This document shows positions 25,698 to 32,835 of a stretch of 64,000 nucleotides of DNA, piece by piece. Position 1 is the stretch's first letter, and every line of letters starts with the position of its first letter. This DNA comes from DUMJ01 sp964655195. Its GTDB lineage: Bacteria > DUMJ01. The translations under genes and the position numbers were made by a program. The stretch covers positions 8,089-72,088 of the forward strand of contig CAZZLK010000021.1 of NCBI GenBank assembly GCA_964655195.1. The letters are read 5' to 3'. Under the pieces are notes generated by a model. That model did not search any database and had not been told where the DNA came from. It worked only from the letters and a program-made list of their open reading frames with translations.

Positions 25698-27461
25698 ATG
25701 AAATATCTGATTAAACTAGTGAAGATTGCCAGACCATACTGGAAGTATCTTATAATTGCTGGTGTTAGTAATCTAACTATAACTGGGATCAATCTGTTAG
25801 GACCATGGCTAGCAAGACAACTCATCAATATTATTACAAACCTTAATCAGTATCCAGACGCGAAGAGCTACATAATAAGACTCTCCATCATTTTAATATC
25901 TTCCTATATAGCCAGAATAATTTTTCAGTTCTTAGCCAGTTACTTGTCTCACTATGCCGCCTGGCATCTAGTAGCCCATATGAGGGGCCTGGTATACGAT
26001 AAACTCCAGCAGTTATCGTTTAGATTCTTCCAAGACAAACAGACAGGACAGCTTATGTCAAGGGTGGTAAACGATACTGCTAATTTTGAAGCACTGATTG
26101 CCCATGCTGTGCCAGATTTATTTACAAATGCCCTCATTATCCTAGGAGTTATTATTATACTCTTTATAGTAAATCCAACCCTAGCCTTTTTGTCACTCCT
26201 CCCTATCCCATTTTTAGTATATACAGGAACAAGATTTGCAAAAAGAGTACTACCAAACTTTAGAGAAGCACAGAGGGCTCTTGCAGATTTAAATGCAGAC
26301 CTACAGGATAATATATCAGGCATACGTGAGATACAACTCTTTAACCAGCAGAAGAGGGAGTTAACCAAGATACAAAACAAAGTCTATAGACATATACAGG
26401 CACTTTTAAATGCACTGAGACTTAGCGCCATCTTCCATCCTACGGTCAGTTTTCTAAGTTCGATAGGAACAGTGATCGTCTCCTCCGTCGGAGGAATTAT
26501 GGCAGTGAACGGAAAGGTCTCTGCAGGAGACATAGTAGGGTTTATGCTTTACCTGAATATGTTTTATTTTCCGATAACTGCTCTCAGTCAAGTAATCGAG
26601 AATATTCAGCAGGCTCTGGCAGGTGCAGAGAGAGTATTTGAGATATTGGAGACAGAATCGGAAATCAAAGAGAGACCAGATGCGATTGAACTAAAGGATG
26701 TTAAAGGGCGAGTAACATTTGAGAATGTAAGCTTCTCTTATGATAAAAAGGTTCCAGTGTTAAAAAATATAACATTCAACATAGAACCTGGCCAGATGGT
26801 TGCCTTTGTAGGTCCTACAGGGGTTGGGAAGACAACAATAATGTATCTTCTGGTCAGGTTCTTTGATCCGGATTCCGGAAGTATAAAGATAGATGGAATA
26901 TATATTAGAGACGTTACATTAAAGTCTCTCCATGATAATATAAGTATGGTAATGCAAGATGTCTTTCTATTTAATGGGACTATCGCCGAGAATATTGCGT
27001 ATGGGAAAGAAGATGCAACTATGGATGAGATAATAAACGCTGCGAAAATAGCCTGCGCACATGACTTTATTGTAGAATTACCAGATGGATACTATACCTA
27101 CATAGGCGAAAGGGGGGTCAAACTCTCTGGTGGACAGAAGCAGAGGTTAGCAATCGCTAGAGCAGTTCTGAAAAATTCCCCCATACTGATCTTAGATGAG
27201 GCGACCTCATCTGTAGATACTGAGACTGAAACTAAGATTCAGGAAGCAATTAACAACCTTGCCGGAACAAAAACAATCCTTATTATAGCCCACAGGTTAT
27301 CTACAGTAAAAAGGGCAGATAAGATTATCGTATTGAAAGAAGGCGAAATTGTAGAAGAAGGAACACACGAAGAACTTATGGCTCTTAAGGGGCTGTACTA
27401 CCACTTAAGCTCTGTTCAGTTTTTAGAGGAAGAAGTATATAATTCCAAATTTAATATCTAA
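25698..27461 (+). CDS. MsbA-like ABC exporter (fused membrane and ATPase domains)
   Basis: A half-transporter of 587 residues that should act as a homodimer. Six membrane helices fill the first 320 residues. The ATPase follows with Walker A GPTGVGKT (372-379), signature LSGGQKQR (from 476), Walker B ILILDEATS (from about 496) and H-loop IIAHRLSTV. A GGAGGT site lies 10 nt before the ATG. An MsbA-type role, flipping lipid A core across the inner membrane, is plausible in this lipid-A-making cell. Multidrug or peptide export is equally possible from sequence alone. Confidence 0.85.
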   Translation: MKYLIKLVKIARPYWKYLIIAGVSNLTITGINLLGPWLARQLINIITNLNQYPDAKSYIIRLSIILISSYIARIIFQFLASYLSHYAAWHLVAHMRGLVYDKLQQLSFRFFQDKQTGQLMSRVVNDTANFEALIAHAVPDLFTNALIILGVIIILFIVNPTLAFLSLLPIPFLVYTGTRFAKRVLPNFREAQRALADLNADLQDNISGIREIQLFNQQKRELTKIQNKVYRHIQALLNALRLSAIFHPTVSFLSSIGTVIVSSVGGIMAVNGKVSAGDIVGFMLYLNMFYFPITALSQVIENIQQALAGAERVFEILETESEIKERPDAIELKDVKGRVTFENVSFSYDKKVPVLKNITFNIEPGQMVAFVGPTGVGKTTIMYLLVRFFDPDSGSIKIDGIYIRDVTLKSLHDNISMVMQDVFLFNGTIAENIAYGKEDATMDEIINAAKIACAHDFIVELPDGYYTYIGERGVKLSGGQKQRLAIARAVLKNSPILILDEATSSVDTETETKIQEAINNLAGTKTILIIAHRLSTVKRADKIIVLKEGEIVEEGTHEELMALKGLYYHLSSVQFLEEEVYNSKFNI

Positions 27462-27518
27462 TAATACATTCCTTAATCTCACAACTTTCCAGTTTTTCGG
27501 CAGGTTTTTAAAGTTCAT
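27462..27518 (-). pseudogene. Possible 5' fragment of a type I restriction specificity gene (hsdS)
   Basis: An ATG overlapping the stop of the broken HEPN gene (ATGA) opens a frame whose first 19 codons read like the start of an HsdS target-recognition domain: LPKNWKVVRLRNV matches the typical LP-x-x-W-x-x-V-R-L opening. The homology is lost where the exporter gene ends on the other strand. An hsdS after an MNT-HEPN pair is a common operon order. The fragment is short, so the call is tentative. Confidence 0.35.
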
Positions 27519-27721
27519 GGTTGCCATCCTCTTTCATCAATAATTCTCTTCACCTTTTCCTTTAAAAATGGATGAGTTTATCACGCATTCCTGCTAACTG
27601 CATCCTGCTTTTCTTCATTTTTGAGGAATTCTTCATAATTGAGTCCGGCTGTATATTTTTCTATTCTTTTGCATGCTTCAAGAATGTCTAACAGAAATTC
27701 TCTGTCGGTTCTTTTAGACAT
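27515..27721 (-). pseudogene. Broken HEPN-domain protein gene (HEPN-MNT pair)
   Basis: Three pieces of a HEPN protein lie in different frames. The first 46 codons (27721-27581) match the HEPN N-terminus, from MSKRTDREFLLDILEA to EEKQDAVSRN, and then hit a stop. The catalytic-type motif MRDKLIHF follows out of frame (27588-27562). A third frame gives the C-terminal helix LKEKVKRIIDERGWQP before TGA at 27515. Normal HEPN proteins have about 110 residues; only about 69 codons remain, so two deletions have occurred. The start overlaps the MNT gene by 8 bp, as in intact pairs. Confidence 0.7.
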
Positions 27722-27956
27722 ATACTATACTCTCCTTTATCTCCTTTTTAATGTCAAGATATTCAATAAATTCAAGGTATTTTTCAAATGTCAGTTTATC
27801 AAGATCAAATTCCACATAAATGTTAATATCGCTTTTTTCATTCTCCTCTCCCTTTACAAAAGAGCCATAAATACCTATCTTCACTATGTGAAACCTTTGC
27901 ATAATTTCCTCTCTATGCCTCCTTAAAGTTTCAAGAATTCTTTCTAAACTCTTCAT
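27714..27956 (-). pseudogene. MNT-type nucleotidyltransferase, damaged and probably inactive
   Basis: The 80 residues start like the MntA antitoxin family, with the nucleotide-binding GSFVKGE at 31-37. The metal motif, normally SDIDI, reads SDINI, so the second aspartate is Asn (N45). The family usually has about 97-100 residues; here the segment with the third aspartate is missing and FIEYL runs directly into KKEIKESIVYV. In intact systems this enzyme AMPylates and silences the HEPN toxin. The partner here is broken too. The ATG overlaps the stop of the upstream relic by 4 bp. Confidence 0.7.
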
Positions 27957-28084
27957 AAGCTTACACTTCCAATCATTTCATATAACTTCTTCATTCCCTC
28001 TAAGATCTCCTCCTGCTTTGAAATCAGCTTTTCCATCAGTGTAGCAGGGTCTTCGTAAAAAAACTGATTTTGCCCGAATCTTTT
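27953..28084 (-). pseudogene. Unidentified 43-codon coding relic overlapping the murQ 3' end
   Basis: In the frame one base off murQ, an uninterrupted stretch of 43 codons ends at a TGA that overlaps the MNT ATG by 4 bp. It reads like real helical protein (for example YEDPATLMEKLISKQEEI and EGMKKLYEMIG). The overlap shows it was once the last part of the gene before MNT. I do not recognise the family; by operon order a restriction-modification subunit is possible. Its upstream part has been replaced by murQ. Confidence 0.5.
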
Positions 28085-28955
28085 CTAGAGCTACTCTTAA
28101 ATATCCATCTGACTCTTCCAAGAGTCTTCTACTTTCTTCAGGCCCAAGGTTTCCTACTATACTTATTATTGCTTCCTTTACATTCATATTACAAGCTTTT
28201 AATCTTTCCAATGCTAATTCTTCTGTAGCTCCTGTAATCTTAGTTATTATCCGGATAGCCCTATTTATAAGCTTCTGATTTGTCGGTCTCACATCGACCA
28301 TAATATTTCCGTAGACCTTTCCCAGTTTTACCATACTTATAGTACTGAACATATTTAATACCATCTTCTGAGAAGTTCCTGCCTTAAGTCTTGTTGACCC
28401 TGCAATAACTTCTGGACCTGTATCTATCTCTATTGCTATATCCACAAAATCTTTAGCAGGAGAATTATAGTTGTTTGTCAACAGGATAGTCCTTGCACCC
28501 CTTTTATGTGCTTCTTCCAAGGCAGAAAGAACAAATGGGGTGGTGCCACTGGCAGTTATACCTACCACTGCATCATTATCAGATATACTTCTTCTTTCTA
28601 TCTCTTCCCTTCCCTGTTTAACATCATCCTCGGCATATTCTACTGCAGATGTGATAGCCCTTTCTCCTCCGGCAATTATAGCCTGGACCATTTCTGGATC
28701 CACCCCGAAAGTAGGTGGACATTCCGCAGAATCTAAGATGCCTAACCTTCCGCTAGTTCCAGCTCCTACATAGAGTAGTCTTCCACCTTTTTTAAAGCAC
28801 TCGACTATAATATCAATAGCCCTAGCTATGTCTGGCAAGACCTTTTCTATAGCCAATGGGACCTTCTTATCTTCCTGATTCATAAGTTTAACCATCTCGA
28901 TGGTGCTCAGTAGATCAAAATTTGACGTCAACTCATTATAGTCTTCTGTTCCCAT
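27978..28955 (-). CDS. murQ: N-acetylmuramic acid 6-phosphate etherase MurQ, with an altered C-terminus
   Basis: Cleaves the lactyl ether of MurNAc-6-phosphate to give GlcNAc-6-phosphate. The SIS domain has VGAGTSGRLGILDSAECPPTFG and the catalytic GITASGTTPFV region, then GPEVIAGSTRLKAGT. The family normally ends near LRVALEKIRA. Here about 31 further residues follow, rich in Arg, Gly and Cys, which are the out-of-frame reading of an unrelated relic. The core is complete, so activity is likely. ATG 28955 follows a GGTGA site by 5 nt and is preferred over GTG 28964, which would overlap the kinase stop. Confidence 0.92.
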   Translation of the reverse strand: MGTEDYNELTSNFDLLSTIEMVKLMNQEDKKVPLAIEKVLPDIARAIDIIVECFKKGGRLLYVGAGTSGRLGILDSAECPPTFGVDPEMVQAIIAGGERAITSAVEYAEDDVKQGREEIERRSISDNDAVVGITASGTTPFVLSALEEAHKRGARTILLTNNYNSPAKDFVDIAIEIDTGPEVIAGSTRLKAGTSQKMVLNMFSTISMVKLGKVYGNIMVDVRPTNQKLINRAIRIITKITGATEELALERLKACNMNVKEAIISIVGNLGPEESRRLLEESDGYLRVALEKIRAKSVFLRRPCYTDGKADFKAGGDLRGNEEVI

Positions 28956-28960
28956 ACAGT

Positions 28961-29872
28961 TCACCCCTTTTCTAGATATCTCTGTCCTATCAATATAGCT
29001 CCAACTATAGGCTCTGCTCTGGCTGGGAAGATACTAACATTTGGGAATTTCTCTCTTATATACCTGGTGAAGGAATCAGTTATTATATCTCTTGCCTTAA
29101 AGAATCCTCCAGTATATGCTATGTTGAATTTATCTTCACTCTGGTATCCTAAACCTTCTGCTGTTGAAATAGCTAGACAACTTAGCTCATAAGCTGCAGA
29201 TTTCAATATTTCCAACGCTACCTTATCTCCAAGTTCCCCAGCCTTTACAACATATCTAGCGAAACCAGATATTATGTCTTTAGCTTTCTCGTAAATAATC
29301 TTTATTAATGCCTCCATTTCTCCAGCGCCAAGATATTCATAAATCATATCTAAGAGAACCGTTTCTTCCCCCCTTCCATCGTATGCCTTGAGTCCTGCTA
29401 TAATCCCTCTTCTACCAACATCATATGCGCTACCCTCATCCCCTAATAGATATCCCCAACCACCAGTTCTCTTTTCTGTATTATTCCTCCTCCCATAGCC
29501 AATTGAGCCTGTACCAGCTATAACTATTATACCTTCAGTATCTAAGAGGGCTCCTACCAAAGCAATATGTGCATCGGTGGTCACTATAACATCATTTGCG
29601 ATATTCAAAGAGAAAAGAAAATCCCTCAATTCCCATTCTTTCTTAGCTACCCCAGCGACTCCAGCGCTAATTAGACTAATTTTAATATTAGGGATTTGTC
29701 TGAGTGCAGACTCTATCCCCTCTATAATGTTTTCTATGGCAACTTTTCTTGGGGTTGTGGTCCAGTTTGACGGACCACTATAAGCCTTAGAGATTATCTC
29801 TCCTGTATCTGTAGCTACTGCTACTTCTGTCTTTGTTCCTCCACCATCTATACCAAGGATATACCTTGCCAA
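28961..29872 (-). CDS. murK: BadF/BadG-family amino-sugar kinase, probably MurNAc/GlcNAc kinase MurK
   Basis: ASKHA-fold kinase with the phosphate-1 loop GIDGGGTKTEVAVATD, the adenosine-side AGTGSIGYGR and GGWGYLLGDEGSAYDVGR typical of GlcNAc kinases. At 303 residues it has the family length. It lies between namZ and murQ on one strand. In Clostridium acetobutylicum a kinase of this family next to murQ phosphorylates both MurNAc and GlcNAc. That role completes the pathway here: NamZ releases MurNAc, MurK phosphorylates it and MurQ cleaves the ether. Substrate range is inferred from context. Confidence 0.85.
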   Translation of the reverse strand: MARYILGIDGGGTKTEVAVATDTGEIISKAYSGPSNWTTTPRKVAIENIIEGIESALRQIPNIKISLISAGVAGVAKKEWELRDFLFSLNIANDVIVTTDAHIALVGALLDTEGIIVIAGTGSIGYGRRNNTEKRTGGWGYLLGDEGSAYDVGRRGIIAGLKAYDGRGEETVLLDMIYEYLGAGEMEALIKIIYEKAKDIISGFARYVVKAGELGDKVALEILKSAAYELSCLAISTAEGLGYQSEDKFNIAYTGGFFKARDIITDSFTRYIREKFPNVSIFPARAEPIVGAILIGQRYLEKG

Positions 29873-29884
29873 AATACATCCTCC

Positions 29885-31108
29885 TTACTTATAGATCAAA
29901 TATTTACTCCTTAATCTCAGAAAATCTCCTATACCCTTTTCCCAGGTTTTTATAATTTCTTTAGGATTCATACCACTCTCTATGTACTTTCTAATCCTAT
30001 CTGTTCCCATACTTAAATCAAAGATATACCTACCATTAGACCTGTCTCCCCAGTTAAAACTCTTAGGATAAAGCCTGTATATAACGTCTAGAATATTCAG
30101 ACAGACTTCCAGTGGTTTAAACTTATTTCTATCGTTTATAAATATCTCTATACCCTTACATACCTCATTCTGAAATTTAGAGTATCGAGGTATAAAGTAA
30201 GCAGCTCTAAATGCAACTCCCTCAATCTTTCTTCTCAAAAGTTCTTCTATCAGTCTATCAGGATCAATGTAAGGGGCTCCAACAAAGTGAAAAGGTTTAG
30301 TCGTTCCAACACCTACAGATAGATACGTATCCCCTATAGGACCAGTACAGGGATATAACATTACTGTCTCAAAGTCCGGGATATTGGGAGAAGATATAAC
30401 CCAATGTAATCCAGTCTGATCAAACAACATAGCCCTCCTCCATCCCTTCATAGGAATAACTGTCAGCCTTGAGGATATCCTAAATTCGCTGTTAAATAGG
30501 AGTGCCAATTCTCCAACAGTCATTCCATATATATTAGGTATTGGATAGAGTCCGATAAAAGAACTGAAATCAGTTTCTAACACAGGACCATCCACATATA
30601 CCCCACCGAGAGGGTTAGGTCTATCAAGAACTATAAAATCTATACCATTCTCCTTTGCGGATTGCATAGCCAGAGCCATAGTAGATATATAAGTATAATG
30701 TCTTACTCCAACATCCTGTATATCAAAAATAAGGGCATCTATATCCTTTAGCATATCTCGAGTAGGCTTTCTCGTTTCCCCATAAAGACTATATAAAGGA
30801 AGCCTAGTCTTTTCATCTATATAGCTCTTTACGTACTCTCCCGCTAATCTTTCTCCCCTTATACCATGTTCTGGTGAAAAAAGGGCTGTTAGCTTTACCT
30901 CAGGGTTCCTGTAAAGGAGATCTATATTACTTCTTAACTGACTATCAACACCAGTCTGATTCGTAATAAGCCCTACACGTTTCCCTCTTATAAGATCAAC
31001 CCTTTCACTCAGTAAGACCTCTAATCCTAACTTTACTTTACCATTTGCCATAACAATCTCACTAACTATAATACTTAAAGATAATAATGCTACTATAAAT
31101 CTAACCAT
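29885..31108 (-). CDS. namZ: Exo-beta-N-acetylmuramidase NamZ (DUF1343), secreted
   Basis: Removes terminal MurNAc from the non-reducing ends of peptidoglycan fragments. An N-terminal hydrophobic signal of about 22 residues (FIVALLSLSIIVSEIVMANG) exports it. The DUF1343 fingerprints are LITNQTGVD, LFSPEHGIRGE, DALIFDIQDVGVRHYTYIS and DRPNPLGG. At 407 residues it is full length. GAAGGAGAT precedes the ATG. It is first in the minus-strand namZ-murK-murQ set and is transcribed divergently from the glycosylase gene, 75 bp away. Confidence 0.88.
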   Translation of the reverse strand: MVRFIVALLSLSIIVSEIVMANGKVKLGLEVLLSERVDLIRGKRVGLITNQTGVDSQLRSNIDLLYRNPEVKLTALFSPEHGIRGERLAGEYVKSYIDEKTRLPLYSLYGETRKPTRDMLKDIDALIFDIQDVGVRHYTYISTMALAMQSAKENGIDFIVLDRPNPLGGVYVDGPVLETDFSSFIGLYPIPNIYGMTVGELALLFNSEFRISSRLTVIPMKGWRRAMLFDQTGLHWVISSPNIPDFETVMLYPCTGPIGDTYLSVGVGTTKPFHFVGAPYIDPDRLIEELLRRKIEGVAFRAAYFIPRYSKFQNEVCKGIEIFINDRNKFKPLEVCLNILDVIYRLYPKSFNWGDRSNGRYIFDLSMGTDRIRKYIESGMNPKEIIKTWEKGIGDFLRLRSKYLIYK

Positions 31109-31168
31109 AAATAAGTATCTCCTTCACTAGAAAGAGTTTATCATATAGGGAAATATCTATCAATTTTA

Positions 31169-31177
31169 TGCTAAAAT
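31169..31177 (+). promoter_or_regulatory. Extended -10 element of the ogg2 gene, possible leaderless start
   Basis: TG-C-TAAAAT (31169-31177) ends 6 nt before ATG 31184, so the predicted first transcribed base is about the A of ATG. No ribosome-binding site is present and no good -35 box is seen. Confidence 0.45.
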
Positions 31178-31183
31178 TTTTCT

Positions 31184-31822
31184 ATGAAAGAACTACTGGA
31201 TAAATTTATTGGGAAGTTGAGGGTAATAGAAGAAAGAGCCAAGCCATCTGTGGATGAAAGGATATCTCAATTTAAAAGACTGGGATCATACGGCACGGAA
31301 GAGGAACTTTTTTCTGAACTGAGTTTCTGCGTACTTACTGCTAACTGGAGCGCCAGTGGAGGGATAAGAGCTCAGGAAAAGATAGGAACCTCAGGTTTTA
31401 TCAAGTACTCGCAAGAAAAACTATCCCGGATTCTATCTGATCTTGGGCACCGATTCCCATATAAAAGGGCGGAATTCATAGTAGAAAATAGGTATCTTCT
31501 TGGAAGACTTAAAGAGTTTATCCATTTACCATCAGTAGAAGCGAGGAAAGAGCTGGTAAGATCTGCCAAGGGAATCGGATGGAAAGAATCAAGTCACTTT
31601 CTGAGAAATGTTGGAAACCTGGAAGTTGCTATTCTGGACAGACACATACTTAGGGTACTTAAAGATCTAGATTTAATAAACGAAATACCTAATGGCTGGA
31701 CAGAGAAGAAATATCTCTCTATCGAAGAGGTATTCAAAGAACTATCTGAGAGATTTGGTAAATTACCCGGAGAGACTGACCTTTATATCTGGTATTTAAT
31801 AAAGGGTAAGGTAGAAAAGTAA
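31184..31822 (+). CDS. ogg: 8-oxoguanine DNA glycosylase/AP lyase, Ogg2 family
   Basis: Bifunctional repair enzyme that removes 8-oxoguanine and cuts the abasic site. The helix-hairpin-helix region AKGIGWKESSHFLRN carries the catalytic Lys, and the Asp is in AILDRHILRVL, both as in the archaeal-type Ogg2 family (for example from Methanocaldococcus). At 212 residues it is full length. The family is most common in thermophiles and archaea, so its presence supports a thermophilic lifestyle. The gene stands alone with its own promoter and appears leaderless. Confidence 0.85.
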   Translation: MKELLDKFIGKLRVIEERAKPSVDERISQFKRLGSYGTEEELFSELSFCVLTANWSASGGIRAQEKIGTSGFIKYSQEKLSRILSDLGHRFPYKRAEFIVENRYLLGRLKEFIHLPSVEARKELVRSAKGIGWKESSHFLRNVGNLEVAILDRHILRVLKDLDLINEIPNGWTEKKYLSIEEVFKELSERFGKLPGETDLYIWYLIKGKVEK

Positions 31823-31827
31823 AGCAC

Positions 31828-31860
31828 TTGACTTAATAAAAAATTTTGATAATATTAAGT
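31828..31860 (+). promoter_or_regulatory. Promoter and dyad operator of the rubrerythrin operon
   Basis: TTGACT (31828-31833) and TAATAT (31850-31855) are 16 bp apart, with a TG at 31847-31848 giving an extended -10. A perfect dyad, ACTTAATA (31831-31838) and TATTAAGT (31853-31860), covers both boxes. The position suits a repressor, perhaps a PerR-type peroxide sensor (inference; the sequence does not match the classical PerR box). AAGGAGGT (31882-31889) then lies 7 nt before the rubrerythrin ATG. Confidence 0.6.
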
Positions 31861-31896
31861 AAATAATAAAAATTATCCTCTAAGGAGGTTGATAGT

Positions 31897-32400
31897 ATGA
31901 GAAAGATGACGGAAGAAAGTCTAAAGGCAGCATTTGCCGGTGAGAGTCAAGCCCATATGAAGTATACAATCTTTGCCGAGATCGCAGAGCAAGAGGGTAG
32001 GCCAAATCTAGCTAGACTATTCAGGGCGATAGCAGATGCAGAAAAGGTTCATGCAACAAATCACTTGAAAGCTCTGTCCGGTATAAAAGGTTCTTCAGAT
32101 AATATACAAGTCTGTATAGATGGTGAAAATTTTGAGGTCCAAGAGATGTATCCGGCGTATAATGCCATAGCAGAGCTGCAGAATGAGCCAGAGGCAAAGA
32201 GAAGTATACATTTTGCCCTTGAAGCGGAAAAGATACACTCAGCTATGTATCAAAAGGCAAAGCAAGCTGTAGATAGTGGAAACGATATAGAAGTTGGGGA
32301 TATCTACATCTGTCAGGTGTGTGGTCATACAGTAGAAGGTTCTGTCCCTGACAGATGTCCCATATGTGGTGCACCAAGAGAAAAGTTTAAAAAATTTTAA
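31897..32400 (+). CDS. rbr: Rubrerythrin
   Basis: Non-haem diiron peroxidase that protects anaerobes from H2O2. The ferritin-like four-helix domain (1-130) carries the Glu and His ligands in FAGESQAHMKY, EVQEMYPAYN-type and EAEKIHSAMY segments. The C-terminal rubredoxin domain (about 136-167) has CQVCGHTV and CPICGAPREKF. The 167 residues are a compact, complete form. A rubredoxin-like gene follows after 14 bp, and a strong terminator ends the pair, so they form a two-gene stress operon. Confidence 0.95.
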   Translation: MRKMTEESLKAAFAGESQAHMKYTIFAEIAEQEGRPNLARLFRAIADAEKVHATNHLKALSGIKGSSDNIQVCIDGENFEVQEMYPAYNAIAELQNEPEAKRSIHFALEAEKIHSAMYQKAKQAVDSGNDIEVGDIYICQVCGHTVEGSVPDRCPICGAPREKFKKF

Positions 32401-32414
32401 AAGGGGTGATTTAT

Positions 32415-32750
32415 ATGAATAAGTGGAGATGTGGAGTTTGTGGTATTATTCTGGATGTAGAGAATCCACCTGATGTATGTCCAAAATGTGGAGCTCCTAA
32501 AGAAAAGTTTTCACAGATCCCCGAGGACCAAGCTAAACTTATAGATAGAGCTAGGTTTACTAATGGACTCCATATAGAACTATTTACATTAATGGCAAAA
32601 GTCGCAGAGTTGGCTCAAAAAGGAATAGAGGACAATCTAGATCCACCATGCGTTAAGATCTTTACTGAAGCAAAGGAACAGGCTATTCTATTTCAGCAGA
32701 AGATAAAGGCAGAGATTCAGGGACACATAAGTAAGGGTAAGTGGGGATAA
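32415..32750 (+). CDS. Rubredoxin-like protein with a C-terminal helical domain
   Basis: The N-terminal 35 residues form a rubredoxin-like iron knuckle, with CGVCG and CPKCGAPKEKF. About 75 residues of predicted helix follow, without the ferritin Glu/His pattern, so this is not a second rubrerythrin. A cysteine sits in DPPCVKIF. The likely role is electron delivery to rubrerythrin (from context). ATG 32415 with AAGGGGTGAT just upstream is preferred over GTG 32406. The helical part is unfamiliar to me. Confidence 0.75.
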   Translation: MNKWRCGVCGIILDVENPPDVCPKCGAPKEKFSQIPEDQAKLIDRARFTNGLHIELFTLMAKVAELAQKGIEDNLDPPCVKIFTEAKEQAILFQQKIKAEIQGHISKGKWG

Positions 32751-32759
32751 ATACTCAGC

Positions 32760-32800
32760 AATAAAGGGCGACAACTAATAGAAGGTTGTCGCCCTTTATT
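32760..32800 (+). terminator. Rho-independent terminator of the rubrerythrin operon
   Basis: A perfect 16-bp inverted repeat (32760-32775 and 32785-32800) with a GGGCGACAAC core and a 9-nt loop starts 10 bp after the rubredoxin-like gene. It is followed by T-rich sequence. It is the strongest terminator-like hairpin noticed in the window. Confidence 0.85.
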
Positions 32801-32806
32801 TATTTC

Positions 32807-32831
32807 TGGTATACTATTTGATGGAGGTGAT
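32807..32831 (+). promoter_or_regulatory. Extended -10 element and start-deciding RBS of the aminotransferase gene
   Basis: TG-G-TATACT (32807-32815) lies just after the terminator. GGAGGTGAT (32823-32831) lies 4 nt before TTG 32836 (GGAGG ends 8 nt before it), which favours that start. ATG 32821, 5 nt after the -10, would need a leaderless mRNA. Confidence 0.5.
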
Positions 32832-32835
32832 AATC

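Noticed and set aside
27639..27926. 95-residue plus-strand frame
   Set aside because: It is antisense to the recognisable MNT and HEPN sequences. Its Phe/Ile/Leu/Asn-rich product is what the reverse of a Lys/Glu-rich AT-rich gene gives.
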